Notes under the pieces: generated by a model
What the model saw: the letters and a program-made list of their open reading frames with translations, nothing else
What the model was told of the DNA's origin: nothing
Databases searched by the model: none
Made by a program: the position numbers and the translations under genes
Assembly (NCBI RefSeq): GCF_024713975.1
Contig: NC_091104.1
Span: 9,319,580 to 9,383,579, forward strand
Length of the DNA stretch: 64,000 nucleotides
From: Paralichthys olivaceus
Lineage: Eukaryota > Chordata > Actinopteri > Pleuronectiformes > Paralichthyidae
Reading direction: 5' to 3'
In this document: one piece after another, positions 1 through 14,800 of the stretch
Position numbering within the stretch: position 1 is the stretch's first letter
Layout: every line of letters begins with the position of its first letter

Positions 1-3000
1 CACACCTTGCTCAGCTGCTCTTTGACCGAGGCCATCACAGCCATCATCTGTGAAACCTCCTCCTGTGGAGTGTCTTTGGTCAACAGCTGAGCCGTCCGGC
101 TTGCTGCCTTACAGGCTGCTTCCATAGCTGGCACTTTGTGCTTGATTTCCTGCAGGGGATTGTGATATACAGTTTAATATTATATATTACATATGAATTA
201 TAACCCTTGTGAAAGTAGGCTTTATTGCAGCACAGTTGTTTTAGACTAGTATTTTTAGCTTAAAAACTGAAAATATATGAATTGCTTACTTCAACATCTT
301 GAACAAAAGCTCTGACGTTCAGGAAAGATACTTGGACGGGGGCAGTCATCTTCTCATCAGTTGCATCCATGAACACTTTTAAGGTATTAATACCATCTTG
401 GTAGTCCTGCCTCAACCTATCCACCTCATCCGCTCTTGCATACTGACAGTGAAACAGAAGAAAACAGTACATGGATGAATTTGATATTTACAAAAAACCT
501 TCTTTCCATGTTGTATTCGTTGTTTAAAGGCGCATAGGATTTACATGTTTGACTTTGACGAATAGCTCCCTCCATCTCCCATTCAGAAGAAGAAGCTGCT
601 GTTTTAGATCTCGTGAAACTGTGTCATCGCAAGTCTCGATGAGAAAGTTCCCAGCATCATTCATGTCCATATGCTGCTGGATCCAGTGAGAGAGGTTTCT
701 GAAGAAATCCTAAAAGAAGAAATACCACAGCTGTTTTAATGCATATCGTCCAAGCCAATAACAGCAGAGAACATTTTCTCACACATGTTAAGAACACAAA
801 TAAAAACTTTAGCTAATAAATAACACTCTTTATCTCAGGAGCATCAGTGACTGTACTTACACGCTTGGCATTGTCGGAGTGGTTGAGCATCTGCTCAGCA
901 TCCTCCAGCCAGGCTTGTAAAGCTGCCACTGTGCCGCTATACTTCTCCCAGTTAGAGATCACCTCCTCCAGCATGCTGCGAACGCTCCGCACCTCCAGGG
1001 CCAGGTGCTTCCACTGAGCCGAGGCCTCACCGAGGAATTTACTTACCCCTTCTGCTTCATCAACTGAAAATCAAAATTGAAATATGGAACTAGTTCAGTT
1101 TAATTAAAACCAATATGGGAATCAACTTTACAAAAAAACAGCATTTAATTATATCTGTTGATCATTCAGATATTTGGTTGTTCCTGCATTGTATTAGGTC
1201 GCATCCATCATGCCAAAATAGCATTTCAATTAATATCAGATTACCGTTATTTTCATGCATATTGCAATACTATGATTATTCTGTACAAGGGGTTAAAATG
1301 TTAGAAAAGTGCAGGCCCACATGTACAGAGAGGAGTAGGTCAGGAGACAGGCAAGGTTAGGGTTTAAAAGGACTTCAAACTGTTTTTGGACTTACCTCTG
1401 TTACAGGTCTTAGACCCTGTAACATGAAATTGATAACAAGACTGTTTATCTTGAGCCCAAATAAATACATATGTATAATATATAAAGGTAATAGACAACC
1501 TGAAATAAAAGAGAAAAGGGTCTTACTTGAACTGTCAGACTTTACGTAAACCTCTGCAGCTTGCTTGAGGGCTGAGAAGAATATCTCATACTGTTCAAAG
1601 AACCTGTGGCCTTCAATGAAAGTCTGGAATGAAAATAGCAAAGAAAATACAGATTAAATAGTTTAATAGACACAGTCAACATGAAATCCTTTTACTGTAG
1701 TGCCATTTATTTCAACTTACAAGGTAGCTTTGCAACAGGAGCTCAACCGAGTCTCGTCGGCCATATTTAATGATCCACGACTTAAGCTTTGATTCAGCCA
1801 ACACGAGAAATGCCATCAATCGATACTTTATTTCCCAGAATTCCAGTTTTATCAAGTGAGCATGTGATGATGTGGACACAAAGTTGAACCTGGAAATTAA
1901 AAAAAATGATCAATCATCATTTCATTTTATCTTTGATTTATATATATGTATATAAATATATAAGACCGAATACAGAAAACTTTCAGCCTGATAAAAACAG
2001 AACATCAAGTTGATGTCGTAAGCAATAATCAGATAAAACGATTTGAAATGACTTGTGAGAGAAGAAGTCATAAAACATATAGCTGTAATAAAATAAATAT
2101 GTCACCGTTCAGCTATGTCTTGGAGCTGTTCAGGTGGAACAGGAACTCCATTCACCGATCTGTCTCTATGGATCTGCTGGAAGGGTTGTCTGTGGGATTC
2201 CAAGTTCTTTAATACTTCCTGCAAAATGTAAAAACATAAAATCATGTTCACGCTGGTTTTCCTGTACACTATACTTAATTGTGCTGATTTTCAGAGTTTT
2301 TTTTACCTTATGCTGTTCCAGTTTTCTGTGAAGAACATTGGCCGTCTCTTCGTGTGCATGTTGGATGGGAAAGTCCTCTCTCAGAGCCATTTCTGCCCTG
2401 TGAAGCCAGGCCCCGATCACTCCCAGAGGACCAGGCAGAGACTTGTCCAGATGGATGTGCCAGTCCAGCAGCTGCAATTGACATGCATTAAAACCCTCTC
2501 TAGCAGAGCAAGATCCCACAATAGAAGATGCTGAAATGATCAAAACACTTCCACATGTTCACAAGCAATCCAGCTAAAAAGCAGGTTTTTGTGTGAGTCC
2601 ATACAAGCTGTGGACGTCCAGAGGAGCAGGCTGTGCACTGAACAAAACCTCCTCTGTTCCCGTCTCCTCCCCTCACTCAAACTCTGATATAAAAGCTTGC
2701 ACTCCACTGAACTTTCATTGGCAGTGAATAAATAGAAGAATCCAAGCTGTGTTTCTCTCATTATGACAGCTTGACCATGTTTGCGTTTGCGCACAATGAC
2801 AAATAAATAACAGAATTATCTATTATTAATCCTCAGGCTTTGTTTAATTTAGAGAATGATTAATTATCATAATTAATTCTGCCTTCGTTGTGGCTTGGTT
2901 ATAAATTATTTATGCTATTTAAAAGCATGCAGCACAATTACCCTGGCAGACACACGGTCCCAGGCCTGTTTGACCAGAGCTTGGTCCACAGACAGTTTGC

Positions 3001-6000
3001 CATCCCTGTTGACTGGCTGTAGCAGCGGATCTGTCTGCTTCTTCTTCATTTCATACTGTACACGGAAGCTCTTAAATGCCTGCAAATCAAAAGTAGACAC
3101 AAGAGTTGATAAATGTCACAAAGCAGAATAGCAGGGTGCACTTTGTCTTTTCAAGTCTGACTCACATGATATTTGTCAGTGAGGTTTCCCTCTGCTCCCT
3201 GAGCACGTAGCACGTCTCTTTCCAGCTGGTCTAAAAACACCTTCAGCTCTCGCAGCATCTTCCGCTCCTCTCGCTGTCACAGAGTCACAAAAATAAAGTG
3301 ACCTTTTCCTCTTTTTTTTTTTAATAATCAGCAGCCAATATGTTGAGAAACTCACAGCAAACCGACATTCCAGAAACACACAGTTAAAGATTAGGGGAAA
3401 AAGACCTGATGGATGTTAAGAGATTCCACAGGTGGTCAACCTCCAACATTTTAGCACTGATTAGTTTAAAGGGGGTATGGACATTAAAAGTACCTTCTCT
3501 CAGTTTTAGTGAAACATACCTCAAGCATTTGTTCTATATCTTGCGGACCAAACTATCCAGGAAAGCAGCAAAGGCACGCAAGGAGATTGAAACACACCAC
3601 AAGAGGCATTAGAACAGCAAAACAAAAAGCCACTGATGGGAGATGGGATGACGGTGAGGTGGTGGGATCACACTCCAAACAGAAAGCATGCAGCACCATG
3701 GCCTGATCTCTCACCTGGAGCACTGGGACTGACAGTGCAAAGGTTGGAATTGAGCGAAGAAGCAGCTTAATGTGCACAAAAAACAAATAGATGGAGAAAT
3801 TAAATGAGTCTGTGATGATGGAAAACAAAATGCTGGTGATTATGTTACTGCTGTGTTCATTCTTTACTTAATTTAATTCATTTGAGCTTTGTGTGATTAA
3901 ATAATGAGTATGAAGAATTGCAGGCAACAAAGAAGCAGGAGTTTTCAGTAAGCATATACTCTTATGATGCGAGCATCTCTGTAAATGATGATACACTGCA
4001 ATTATTAGGGGGACGTGGATGTCAGCAAAATATACAACTATAGAAATAATAACACAAGTTACACATATTTATATTAGGAAATCGATTCTGACAGCATTTA
4101 GTGCAACTTATGGTATTTTTGCCCCCAAATTACCCAATGTATCACTCCCTAATGTGTAATTAATATACAGGAACAAATGTTTTAAACAAAGTACCTCATC
4201 CTGCTGTCCGTCAGTCTCAGACTGGTGTGGGTTGGGGTAATGCTTGAGGAACTGAGCCACGTACGTCATAATGGATTTCTCATCTGGCTTGTCTACATCA
4301 ACATCTGTAGAACAACACAAACATTATACGATGCACTGGATGATCTGAATATATAAATAAAATGTGTTTAAGGCATCCAAAATCGCTGCAGGCGATAATT
4401 ATGATTATACATTATTTTACGGTTTCATCTCCACCACTGACCTAAAGTTTCTAGAAACCATTTCAGTGCAGCTCTTTGTACAATAAAGCATCACGACTCT
4501 ACTGGAGAAAACAGGACTGCAGAGCTACTGCAGGCTGCTTCACTCCCACTGACTAACACTCAGACATGAGTATACAGAGACTTTTAATCCTCTGGAGGGT
4601 GTCACTGATCTTTTCAGCTCACATTTTGTCAAACCGCCGTTGAAGAATGGAATGAGATACAGTTCACTTTCACAGGAAAAAACTAGACTGGTAGAAACCA
4701 GTTTATAACTGCTGCTATTATGTCTAAAACACTGATACACTTTAAAAGGAAGTACAAAAGTTCAAAAAGACTCATCTATTTAATAACATGTATTTACTGC
4801 TATTCTGCCTGAGTGGTGTGTATCCCTGATGCCTTCAATGCATAAAAAGCAGGAGAGGTGAAGGTCACCTTCTGGATCCAGCAGACGGGGAATACCCAGC
4901 TCATTTTCAGCGAGTGCAAAGGCTTCTTCCAAATTCTCCCTGTTGCCTCTCCTCCGCACAACCTCCATGTCCACCAGGTCAGGCCTGATGGCATGTATAA
5001 CCGACTGGAATGCAACACCATCACGCCAGCTGGGCCCGAAGTCCTTCACCTGGATTCCATGATGCCTGAAATAACATAAAATTGTCAGCTGCACTGTAGG
5101 TGCTGGTTCCTCTCGATATCATATTTCAATACTTGTATCTGCAACAAAATCGTTAAACATCAAGCCAGAAGTGACATACTTGGCAGACGTGCACTGCACC
5201 CATCTAAGCAGGGCCTTCTTGGCATTGCCCTGAAATTTATGGACCACTTTACGCTTCATGGGAGGGCTTCCTGTTTCAGAGCTGGTTAGACTCTCCACAG
5301 AGGAGTTGCTGTTGGAAAGTGCCTGAAGGGCTGGCAGGTTGCTAGTTAACTCCTCAATCTAATAGAGGGAGGAGAAAAAAGAAAGGAGATTGCACTGTGA
5401 CCATGGCAACATGAAACGAAAATCATCATGCATCTATTTGTATCTGTGTTTTCTGGCATAACCTATCCACTGACGATTGACACAGGGTTTCAATGTTGAG
5501 ATAAATATAATTGGACCTGCGCTTTTTATGTGCAGGGTTTATTTATAAGTCATCTTGGAGGGAGCAGAGTTGATGCTTTACCTGGAAGTAGAGGATAACA
5601 GTCCATATCAACCCAAGGACGATTGATGGTCGTCCATCTGCGATGTCAGTGGCATGAATATTAACAAGTTTGATCTGGAGGGACAAAAAAAACCCATGCA
5701 GAGGATTATTCTGGAAATTAAGACACAGCGTGAAAGTGAGAACATTTTCCAAATTTTCACACAGAGAAGCTTTTTGATTTGAATATCATCCAAAATGATA
5801 TTATTGCGTTTGCTCATCAAAGCCAAGTCTTTGATGCAGGTAAGTATTGTTATCATGGAGCATCTGTAAAGCCAAACCAGGAAGGCAAGAACAGCCATGG
5901 TGCAAAGTGAACCAGAATGAAAAAAAAAAAAAAAGACAAGAAATGTTCAAAACAAATATATCACAGTACTGCAAACTTTGCACTGGAGAACTGCCAGAAT

Positions 6001-9000
6001 TTGCCATATTTACATCTTTACATTTGAGCAAGTCACAATTCAAGTGAGCCAGACGCATCAGAACCATTGCTCTAGTCAAAATGCATTAAATGCATGTCAG
6101 TAGAAAAGCGCAATGACTACATTTACAGAAACAGAATGACTGTTCAAGCATTGCCTCGTACACATCGTGCATCAAATGAAAAAGAATGCATACAGTACGT
6201 GATCACACAGGGCATTTAATGGCGACTGACCGGAGATCCTCGATACACAGACTGAAGGCACACATGATGAGAGAGAGATCACAACAATGTACGTCTCAGT
6301 CCTCATGGAACCCAGATGAAAGTGGGACACAGGCCTCACAGAGCCAACGGATTTAGAGACGGGTTATGTAATCAAGAGGTCCTGTTTCTAGCTGCCGCTG
6401 CTCTCAGAGCTCTGCATGCTGTGCAGTCAGATACACCTTATTTGCTCTAATAAATATCGAATCAAAAGCTTTTTCTTGTGATTTCTAAAACATACCCTAG
6501 ACTTCAGTAAGGCAGGAAAAAAATTACCTCGAAACATTTACAGGATTAAATTTGGTATTACGGCTGAATGCTCACCTTCCTGCCTTCAAGGAATTTGAGC
6601 GCAGTGCCGATGTTGGAAACCCAGTGGATCCTCTTCAGCTGGCGGCCTTGCTCACAGGGCTGAAGACAGACAGGAGGGACAAGTGAAAATCAAGGTCATG
6701 AAGGAAGCAATGTCAAATTGAAATTAGGGATATTTTCATTCCAACATCTGCTGATTTGAAATATAGTAAAAAAATTAATGAACTCCAGTTGGTCAATAAG
6801 TCGACTGTACCAATCGCCCACTATGGCAGTTGAATAAAACATCATCCTCAACTGGTGAGTGCCGAAGCTGCTATAAGAGGAATCTGTAAACTCAGGCTGA
6901 TATAAACCAGCAGGCATGCACATCTGAAAGCACTGAGCGAATCCATCAGGGCAGTGTTCATTCGAGTTACTCATTTGCTTACTAAAAGCTTTGCAGATGA
7001 CATGGCACTTTGTAGCAGGTACAGGTCTATTTGCTAAATACCTATCACAGTCACTGCCAATGTGTGTGCAGGCAAGTGAGTGTGAGAGGGAGAGTGATGT
7101 GCTAACAGATTCTCACAATAGGGAGCCCCAGATCTAAATTATGACACTCTAATTTACGTGCTGCAATCCAAACCTGTGTTTCTTTAGTTTTTGTAAAATA
7201 ATAATAACAAACTACAGAATGGTGACACAGCCTCAGAGTTCACAGCCTGTTTGGCATGTGTGTGCTCTGTTCATCATCATTTATGAGTGGATTGTGTTTA
7301 CAGCATTTACTCATACTTCTTATCAATCAATATTTGCAGTCATTTGGAAACATTTCTAATATGTTGAGCAAATAAAAATGAATTATACAAATGGACATTT
7401 GGTCTCTGTTATGTGCTGACTTAGATTTTAGTTTGTAACTGTAAATAACTGTTAAGTGAAAACAAATGTAACAGAAGTGGCTGCAGATTTGTTGTTTTAA
7501 ATGATGAAAGATAAAATATTGACATATTACGAGGGAAATCATGCACAGGGGCATGATTTAAATCCAGATATTAAATCACCATGTGCAAATGGATTCAAGC
7601 ATCTTAAAAGGTCTAAATCAGCATATCTATGCAAATCATGTTTAAATACTGTGCAAAAATAATGGATAAGTGCTACTTACTAGTCTCTGACCAGACAGCA
7701 CCTCCAACAAAGCCAAGAGCTTCACCCCATCTTTGATGTCCTCAAAAAGGTCATTAACCTCTAGGGGTGGTTTATGCTGGAGGAGAGAAGAAAGAGGTTT
7801 AAAATTTTAAATGCAGAAACACAATGTTGTGAAAACCTGAAATCATAAAACGAATCAATCTGTGAAAGCAATAGAACCAGCAGTGTTGCATTGTTACTAC
7901 AGTGCGAGAGGATATTGGTATTCTAACCCACTGGTAGGGGTGAGGAGCAACCAAATGCTGTTTGTGACAAACAGACTTGTTAGCAACAGAGCCTCCCTGC
8001 AGCTGAAAAGATGGTGCCTTTTCCACAGCAGTGGCTTGGTGCCCAGTCCTGGGGTGCTGGTAGTCGTATAACCCTAACTGAGTACTGTCTCCTGGTATCA
8101 TATCCAAACATTTACAGAGCTGCACACTCACAAGTTGAATGACAATGTTAGAATCTTCCGTAAAACTGTATAAATACATGAAACAGATGCGTTTATTCAT
8201 TAGAGCAAAGCTTTAATTAAAAGGACGCCATGGGAATTCTTTATTTGGCTCTGTATACAGGCCATTTCACAACTCAACATATTCCATGACAGGATGCAGT
8301 TGGCTGCCTATTTGGGGCAAAGCAGTGTGAAGAGACAAGCGTCTGTCCTGTTATTCTCTACAATTACAATTAGGACTCTATACAGTTGAATAAACTCCTT
8401 GAAAACCATGAAGCTATATCATTATATTCATTTTAGCTGGATTTAAAAAGTAATATATTTTTAATTGATGCTGCTAATATGTACTTTTTTTTCTCACAAA
8501 TATATAGCCTCTGTTTACATTACAATCTGGCAAATGAATTTACTGGGCAACAGAGTCACATGAGACTTTTGTCAGTGGAAAAACTGTGAAAATCACTGGA
8601 AAGGTGCTGAGTATTAAAAGATCAGAGGAAATGGAAACAAAGGCTGAAGGGAAGCTGTGACGACTGCAGGAAGTTCAAACCATAGATAAAACACACTTTC
8701 ACCCCAAAAAAAGAGATTCCGCCCATTTGTCATTTATTAGCACACAAAAAAATACAGCAAGAATCCTTTAGTGCAAATGAAAAGTGTAAATATCCCTGTT
8801 CAATAAGTCAAACTCTGTCTACAGTGCAACTATGACTGAGCGTTCTTTCATGAGGCAACTTATGCTACATTAGTCCTATTGGTATGCACAGTGAGTTAGC
8901 TCGGGCGCAGTGCATGAATAATGAAGAATAGAGCAACAGAGAAATTCTATATTGGCCCACCACATAAAACGTCATATCAAGTTTTAGAAGCCATGGTTTG

Positions 9001-11780
9001 AACTGTTGTGGGCAGATCAAACTAAACACAAGACCCAACTACTCTGGTTGTTTAATCATAGATGACCCAGCAGAGTTACTTAAATATTCTCAGCAACATA
9101 TTGAGAATCTTGTCCAGGTTCGTCTCAAAGCTGTGTGTGTGATCTAATAAAGCACCTGCTATTTTAGAGTCACAGTGTGATGTTGTGCAGTGACAGTGTA
9201 TAACTGCTGTGCACTCAATGCCATGAAATTCACATGGAAGCCAGAGACGGACAACTGCCTGCAGGGAACTGTCCTCACCCTCTTGCTCTCCATCTGCACA
9301 CCGCGTTACTGTCCCTGCCAGTCTTGCCAATCCTGCCCACACACACATGCGCATGCATACACACACAGTGCATCAATAACCAAACACCCATATGCATACC
9401 AACATGGGCAGACACAGACAAACACCTAACACACAACAGAAACATACACCCCAGATAGTAACTCCTTCAAAATCCCATAAGTTGTGCAGAAGCTCTATAT
9501 AAGAATATACATGTCAACTCTCTGGTGAGATTCTTTAAGCAGGTTTGCAAAGATTCCCCTGAGCTTCGTCATGTCTGTGTAATCTTTGCAGCAAAGCAAC
9601 AAGCAACTGTCTCTGCCATGACCTTTCCAGTGCTTCTCCTCTCAGGATGACAGAACAGAGGAATCCCAGATAAACTGGACAGAGGGTGAGTTCCTTCCTC
9701 ATCATTACATCCAGCAGACTGTAGTTTTTTAAACCAGGGAAAATGATGTTATTACTTGCAGTTAATTAAATAAATTCAATTATCTCGTGCAGTGTTATTA
9801 GAGGCCATTATCGTTGCATTTTATAGCTTGTGTTGCAGTCAGTTCTTTACCACTGACCGAAGAGAAGCTACATCATCATGACGAGCAATAGCACATACAT
9901 CACAAGTGTCTGTGATGAGAAAGGTCAGCGTGGCACAGCACAGCTTCACTTGTGACGTAATGGCTTTGACAATTAGTTTAACATGAGCCTGATGAGCTTG
10001 TAAAATCCACGAGTGTGTGATTTACGACGACCGTTAAGTGTGCAAGGAGTGGAGGGCACGGATGGAAATTCACACTTACCTTTGCCAGATGAGAATTTAT
10101 CCATTTCGTGAAGGTTCTCTTCTGCACCGCTTCTTGCTCATCTGAAAATGAAGGGACACGACACATGTCAATATATGGTGGACGCCTGTGGAGTCTCATA
10201 CTCGAGGACCTTGTGACGTTGATCGAGGACACACAAAAACGGGCAAGAATAGAACGTGGGGATCAGAAGAGGATTTTGCAAAGAGGTTAATTGATTCACA
10301 CATGGATTGGTTTGGTTTATAGATACCACAGAAACATAAAACACATAAAATATTAATGTCCATTGTCAGTTATAGTACTCGTAGGACTCCCAAGTCGTGA
10401 TCCTACTTTAGCCAACTTCATATTACATAATTTCACACCGCCTCAGGGATGTTGTGAAGCAATACCTCAGCCATGCACCAAGCAAGTAAGAGGACTGACT
10501 GGTACAATGATTAGATCTGTGCAGTGTCATTAACACAAGCTTGCCAGCAAACTGCCAGTATAATAGATCCTCCAGAGGAGTGCTCTCAAAAAGAGGTCAT
10601 ACCAGGAGATTAGAGACTGAGCAGGGAGGGAATTTCTGCCAACACACCTCGCAAGCCCCCTCTGTGTTCAGTAATAACATGCGTGATTGTTCGGGTCACC
10701 CTCAGCCTCTTTTGTGGCCTATTATGTATGCAGCCACATTTCCTCATGCATTATGCATGGGCAACAAAACAACTGATTTCCTTGCTTTTGTGACGCCGTT
10801 GTCATGACGAGGAGTGATTCCTAACACCCTGTCACGCATGCCGGTGGGCTACTGCTGCACAGTGCAGAGAGTGGCCATTTTTAAACATCCACCCTCGGAG
10901 ATGTAGACAGTGGTCACGTGTTTAAGGAAGCAATGCGAACACTATACAGGGAGCAAAGACATCAAGTTAACCCACAGGCAACTGCTTCATCACTGATGCA
11001 CAGGGGATGCCCACTGAAGCATAGCACGCTTATACAGATGCACACACACAATCATACAGATGCAGCACACGTACAGCTGTGTTTGTGCAGCATAACTAGT
11101 TCACGTAGCGGAGATTCACCTACAAACCTTTGGCATATGTTATGTCCCATATTGGCTACACAGATGACAGATGAAGGGTGCTGCTGCCCTACTTACCACG
11201 TAGATACTGAAAAAATCCAGTCACCAGGTTTAAAGAAGTCTTCCTGACAGATACATCCTTGTAGTGAGCCATTCTACACCCCACTCTCCAGCTCTTTCCC
11301 TTTGCCTTTCATGAGGTCCAAGGTTCATATGTATGTATGAATGAAAATAAGATCCATAGTGGAAAAACTGGCAAAAAAAAACATACAGTGGTCCTGTCCC
11401 TTTTCCCCACCAGGAAGCAAAACAGATCTGGCTGCCTGGTTTCCCTGCTGAAAGCAAAAGAGCTGCTGGAGGCTGTGTTGGAAACGTCCCCTCCTCCCTG
11501 ACACTCTCACACACAGACGCACACACACACACACAAATGGCAGAGGAGAAACCCCTAACTGAAAGGGTGATTTACAGTCCCATCCTTCCTTCTTCCTGTC
11601 TTCTTCCTATCCAGAGGAGCCATGCCTGTTTGGATGTGCACAGCCCCCACTGCACTGCCGAGCTGTATCACTGTTCTGTCTGAGGCTGGAGAGAGATCAG
11701 CTCGATGAATGGCTCCACCAATCAGGATGTGGGAGGTGGTGATGTCACAGCCTTGGCTGCATTATCCCGATTTAAGCTTG

Positions 11781-11854
<74 letters not shown>

Positions 11855-14800
11855 CAACATGGGTCTCATCTCCTGTGACACTGACACATTTCCAAAAGCA
11901 TAACAGTGTCTAAGGCAATCATGAGTCAAATATTAGATATAAAACAATTATTAGATTAAACAATTATTATTATTGAAAGATTTGGCTGTAAATGTCCCAG
12001 TGGGCCTTAAACAGACTAGAACAAAATTAAAAGGGTGCTGCCCAATAGCTCACCATCACTTAATAATTAATGCTGATGCTGGTGAATGACATCTACCACC
12101 TGCTCTCTCTCTCTCCCCGTCTTAATCTCTCAATGTCAATGCTATTGTGACAACACCCACAAACCCCGGGGGTTCCCTCTGCATTCACGAGAGAGAGCAG
12201 TTTACAGCATTGTTTTTTTGTCCCAGAAGTCCAACCAGAACCAGTCAGTCTCTCTGCTGGACTACCACTCCAATGCTCTGAATACAACAAACAACCGTGA
12301 GTAAGTATAGCACATGATAGCTTATCATCTCCTGTAAGAAAAAAAATCCTTTTATTCCTTACAAGACCCCCAGCATACTAAAAGCTTCTCTGATATACTA
12401 AAAATAGGCCTGAGCTTGTGATTCTATTATTAAAGCTGTAAAGACTTGCTGGTGGAGATGGCCCAGAAAAGCTATTTAGGTGAAGAAGAATTTTTTTTCT
12501 CTCTTTTACATCAGAACAGCAAAGGTTAAAAGTAGCACCATTACAATGATCTTGACGGCTGCAAAAAACTTGAGCTTTTAGAGAGACTACAATCAATGCT
12601 TATTAATGACCAACTGAGACCCTAACAAAAAAGTTAGATATTCAAACTGGTTTGTCAATGAGGCCAAATAAAAAAAAAAGGAAAAGCATTAATCTTATAA
12701 TTTACTGCAAATGGCCAATATTTAAGTTTTTTTATATTTACTGTGTTTATTTTTCTGTTTAAGACTTTAACGTCCCTTCTCCATGAAGATGACACATGTC
12801 TATATATTCGTATGTATTAGGTGTTCATATTAACCCAACTTATGTTAGAGGGCTTGTATCTCCATAAATAATACTAACATCCAACAAAAAGAGCAGTTGA
12901 TGGCAAAAATCTATGGAAATGTTTTTTTTTCTCCGTACTCTCAGGGTCTGATAGGACCAACCCAGGAAATGTCCTATGCTGCAAAGGAAGTGATTTATTT
13001 TTGTTTCCACCAGAGGCAACCAGGGAAGAAAATCCAGAAAAAGGTGGCAGAAAAAAAGCTGCTCCCATAGCTCACATGGGCTCACATCTGCTACATGTCA
13101 CCACCACCTGTCTTTCCTGTGCCTCTCTACTGTCACTCTCTACTGTCATAAAACCAGATACGCCCAAACAAATGGAAAAAATCTGCCAATACAAGTACAA
13201 GGAATATGCTTTCTTTTATACCTATAAATTACAAATATAATTCATTCATTCTAAACAAAAAAATAATGACTTTGGGAAGTTTGCAGTTTGACAATATATT
13301 TCACAAAATTAGAACAAATTTGTTTCCAAAGCCCAGCAACTTTAATCTGCTACCAAAGAATTGAGTGTTTTAGAACCGTTATCAGAATGAGAAGAAAGAA
13401 ACAAAATGAACAACAACATATGAAATATAAAACCAACTTGTAAATGATAACTTCTACTTCCTCTGATATTCCAGCTGCTTAGTTTTACTGTATATCCAAG
13501 TACATATGAGGGAGCTGTCCAGAGTCCTGAACTTAGTTGTCTCACTTTGTGTCATTGAATTTACTTATACTGCAACAAAACTGTTAAATTTGAACTGTGA
13601 AATAATTGCCCAAAACAACTTGATGTGGATAAAGTGATTAATGAGGAAAAAGTCTTAAATCTTAAATATAGGATATGTACAGCCTACATACCAAAAAGTT
13701 AAAAAAGCAAACAGGTGTAAATGCTTTCTGAATGCACCAGTTACTATCTGACAAGTATGAAATCCTTAGGTGGAACAGCTCAACGTCATTGAGTCCTTAT
13801 GTCTTGGTCAACTGACTTAATTAATCCTGAAGCAGCACTAGTATAAGTGACATTCCCAGCAACAAACACCACGCAGAGCATCGAACCACTAACACATCTG
13901 CAATTCACATGAGTAATGGAGTACTTAAGGTGATCTTAGGACAGATGATACCTTTGGCAATACTCTGCTATAGGTGGTTGGCTTCATCGGCCTGTGTTGG
14001 TCAGCTGGGAGCACTGTAAAAGCCCACTCACTGTGTTGTTGTTCCATTTAGTCGAGAGCAGCCGCACTTATGCTCTGACAGGTCAACAACAATCAGGGAG
14101 GGCCAGAAATGATTTAAAGGCTGAACTTGAGCCCGTCCCATTGGACACAGAGGGATAACGTGAAGGGTTTCCCGATCTTCTGAAACAATATGACACCATC
14201 ATAATCTAATATTCAAAAACAAACAACACAAATCAAAAACAGACTTGCAGAAAAGATATGGCATTTTTAAACCACTATATTCTGCAATACTGAAACCGTC
14301 TGTGGCAGCTTGGCTGTGTTCATGTAACTGTGACTGACACTGTGGAGAAGAAGCATCTCTTACAGCTGTCAACGTGCAAAATTGCCTTTCTTATACTTGT
14401 TGTTACACCAGCTTCCCCTTCTTGGAGACCATAGATTTCCACAGCAGTTCTCTATGGTTTTATTTTGTGATCTTTTAAAACAAAACGCAACATTTTGTGT
14501 CACTGGCTGCAAAATAAAAAGTTGTACGATTTTAGAGCTGAAATGAATAAATTGATTCAACAGAACATTTTTCAGTGATTGTTTTTTTGACATGAATTGT
14601 TTTAGCCTAAATGATTTTACTGATACCGTGTGTCACTTGATTACTTATCACAGGAAGAAAAGAGGTTAAAAACTACTAAACATTACAAATAATTACTTAA
14701 AATATAATAAATAAAATAAAATACCAATATGCATTATCTTTCCCGGTATGTGAGAGTATATCTGATTTCCTGGAAGGGAAATCATCACCCATTGAGACAT

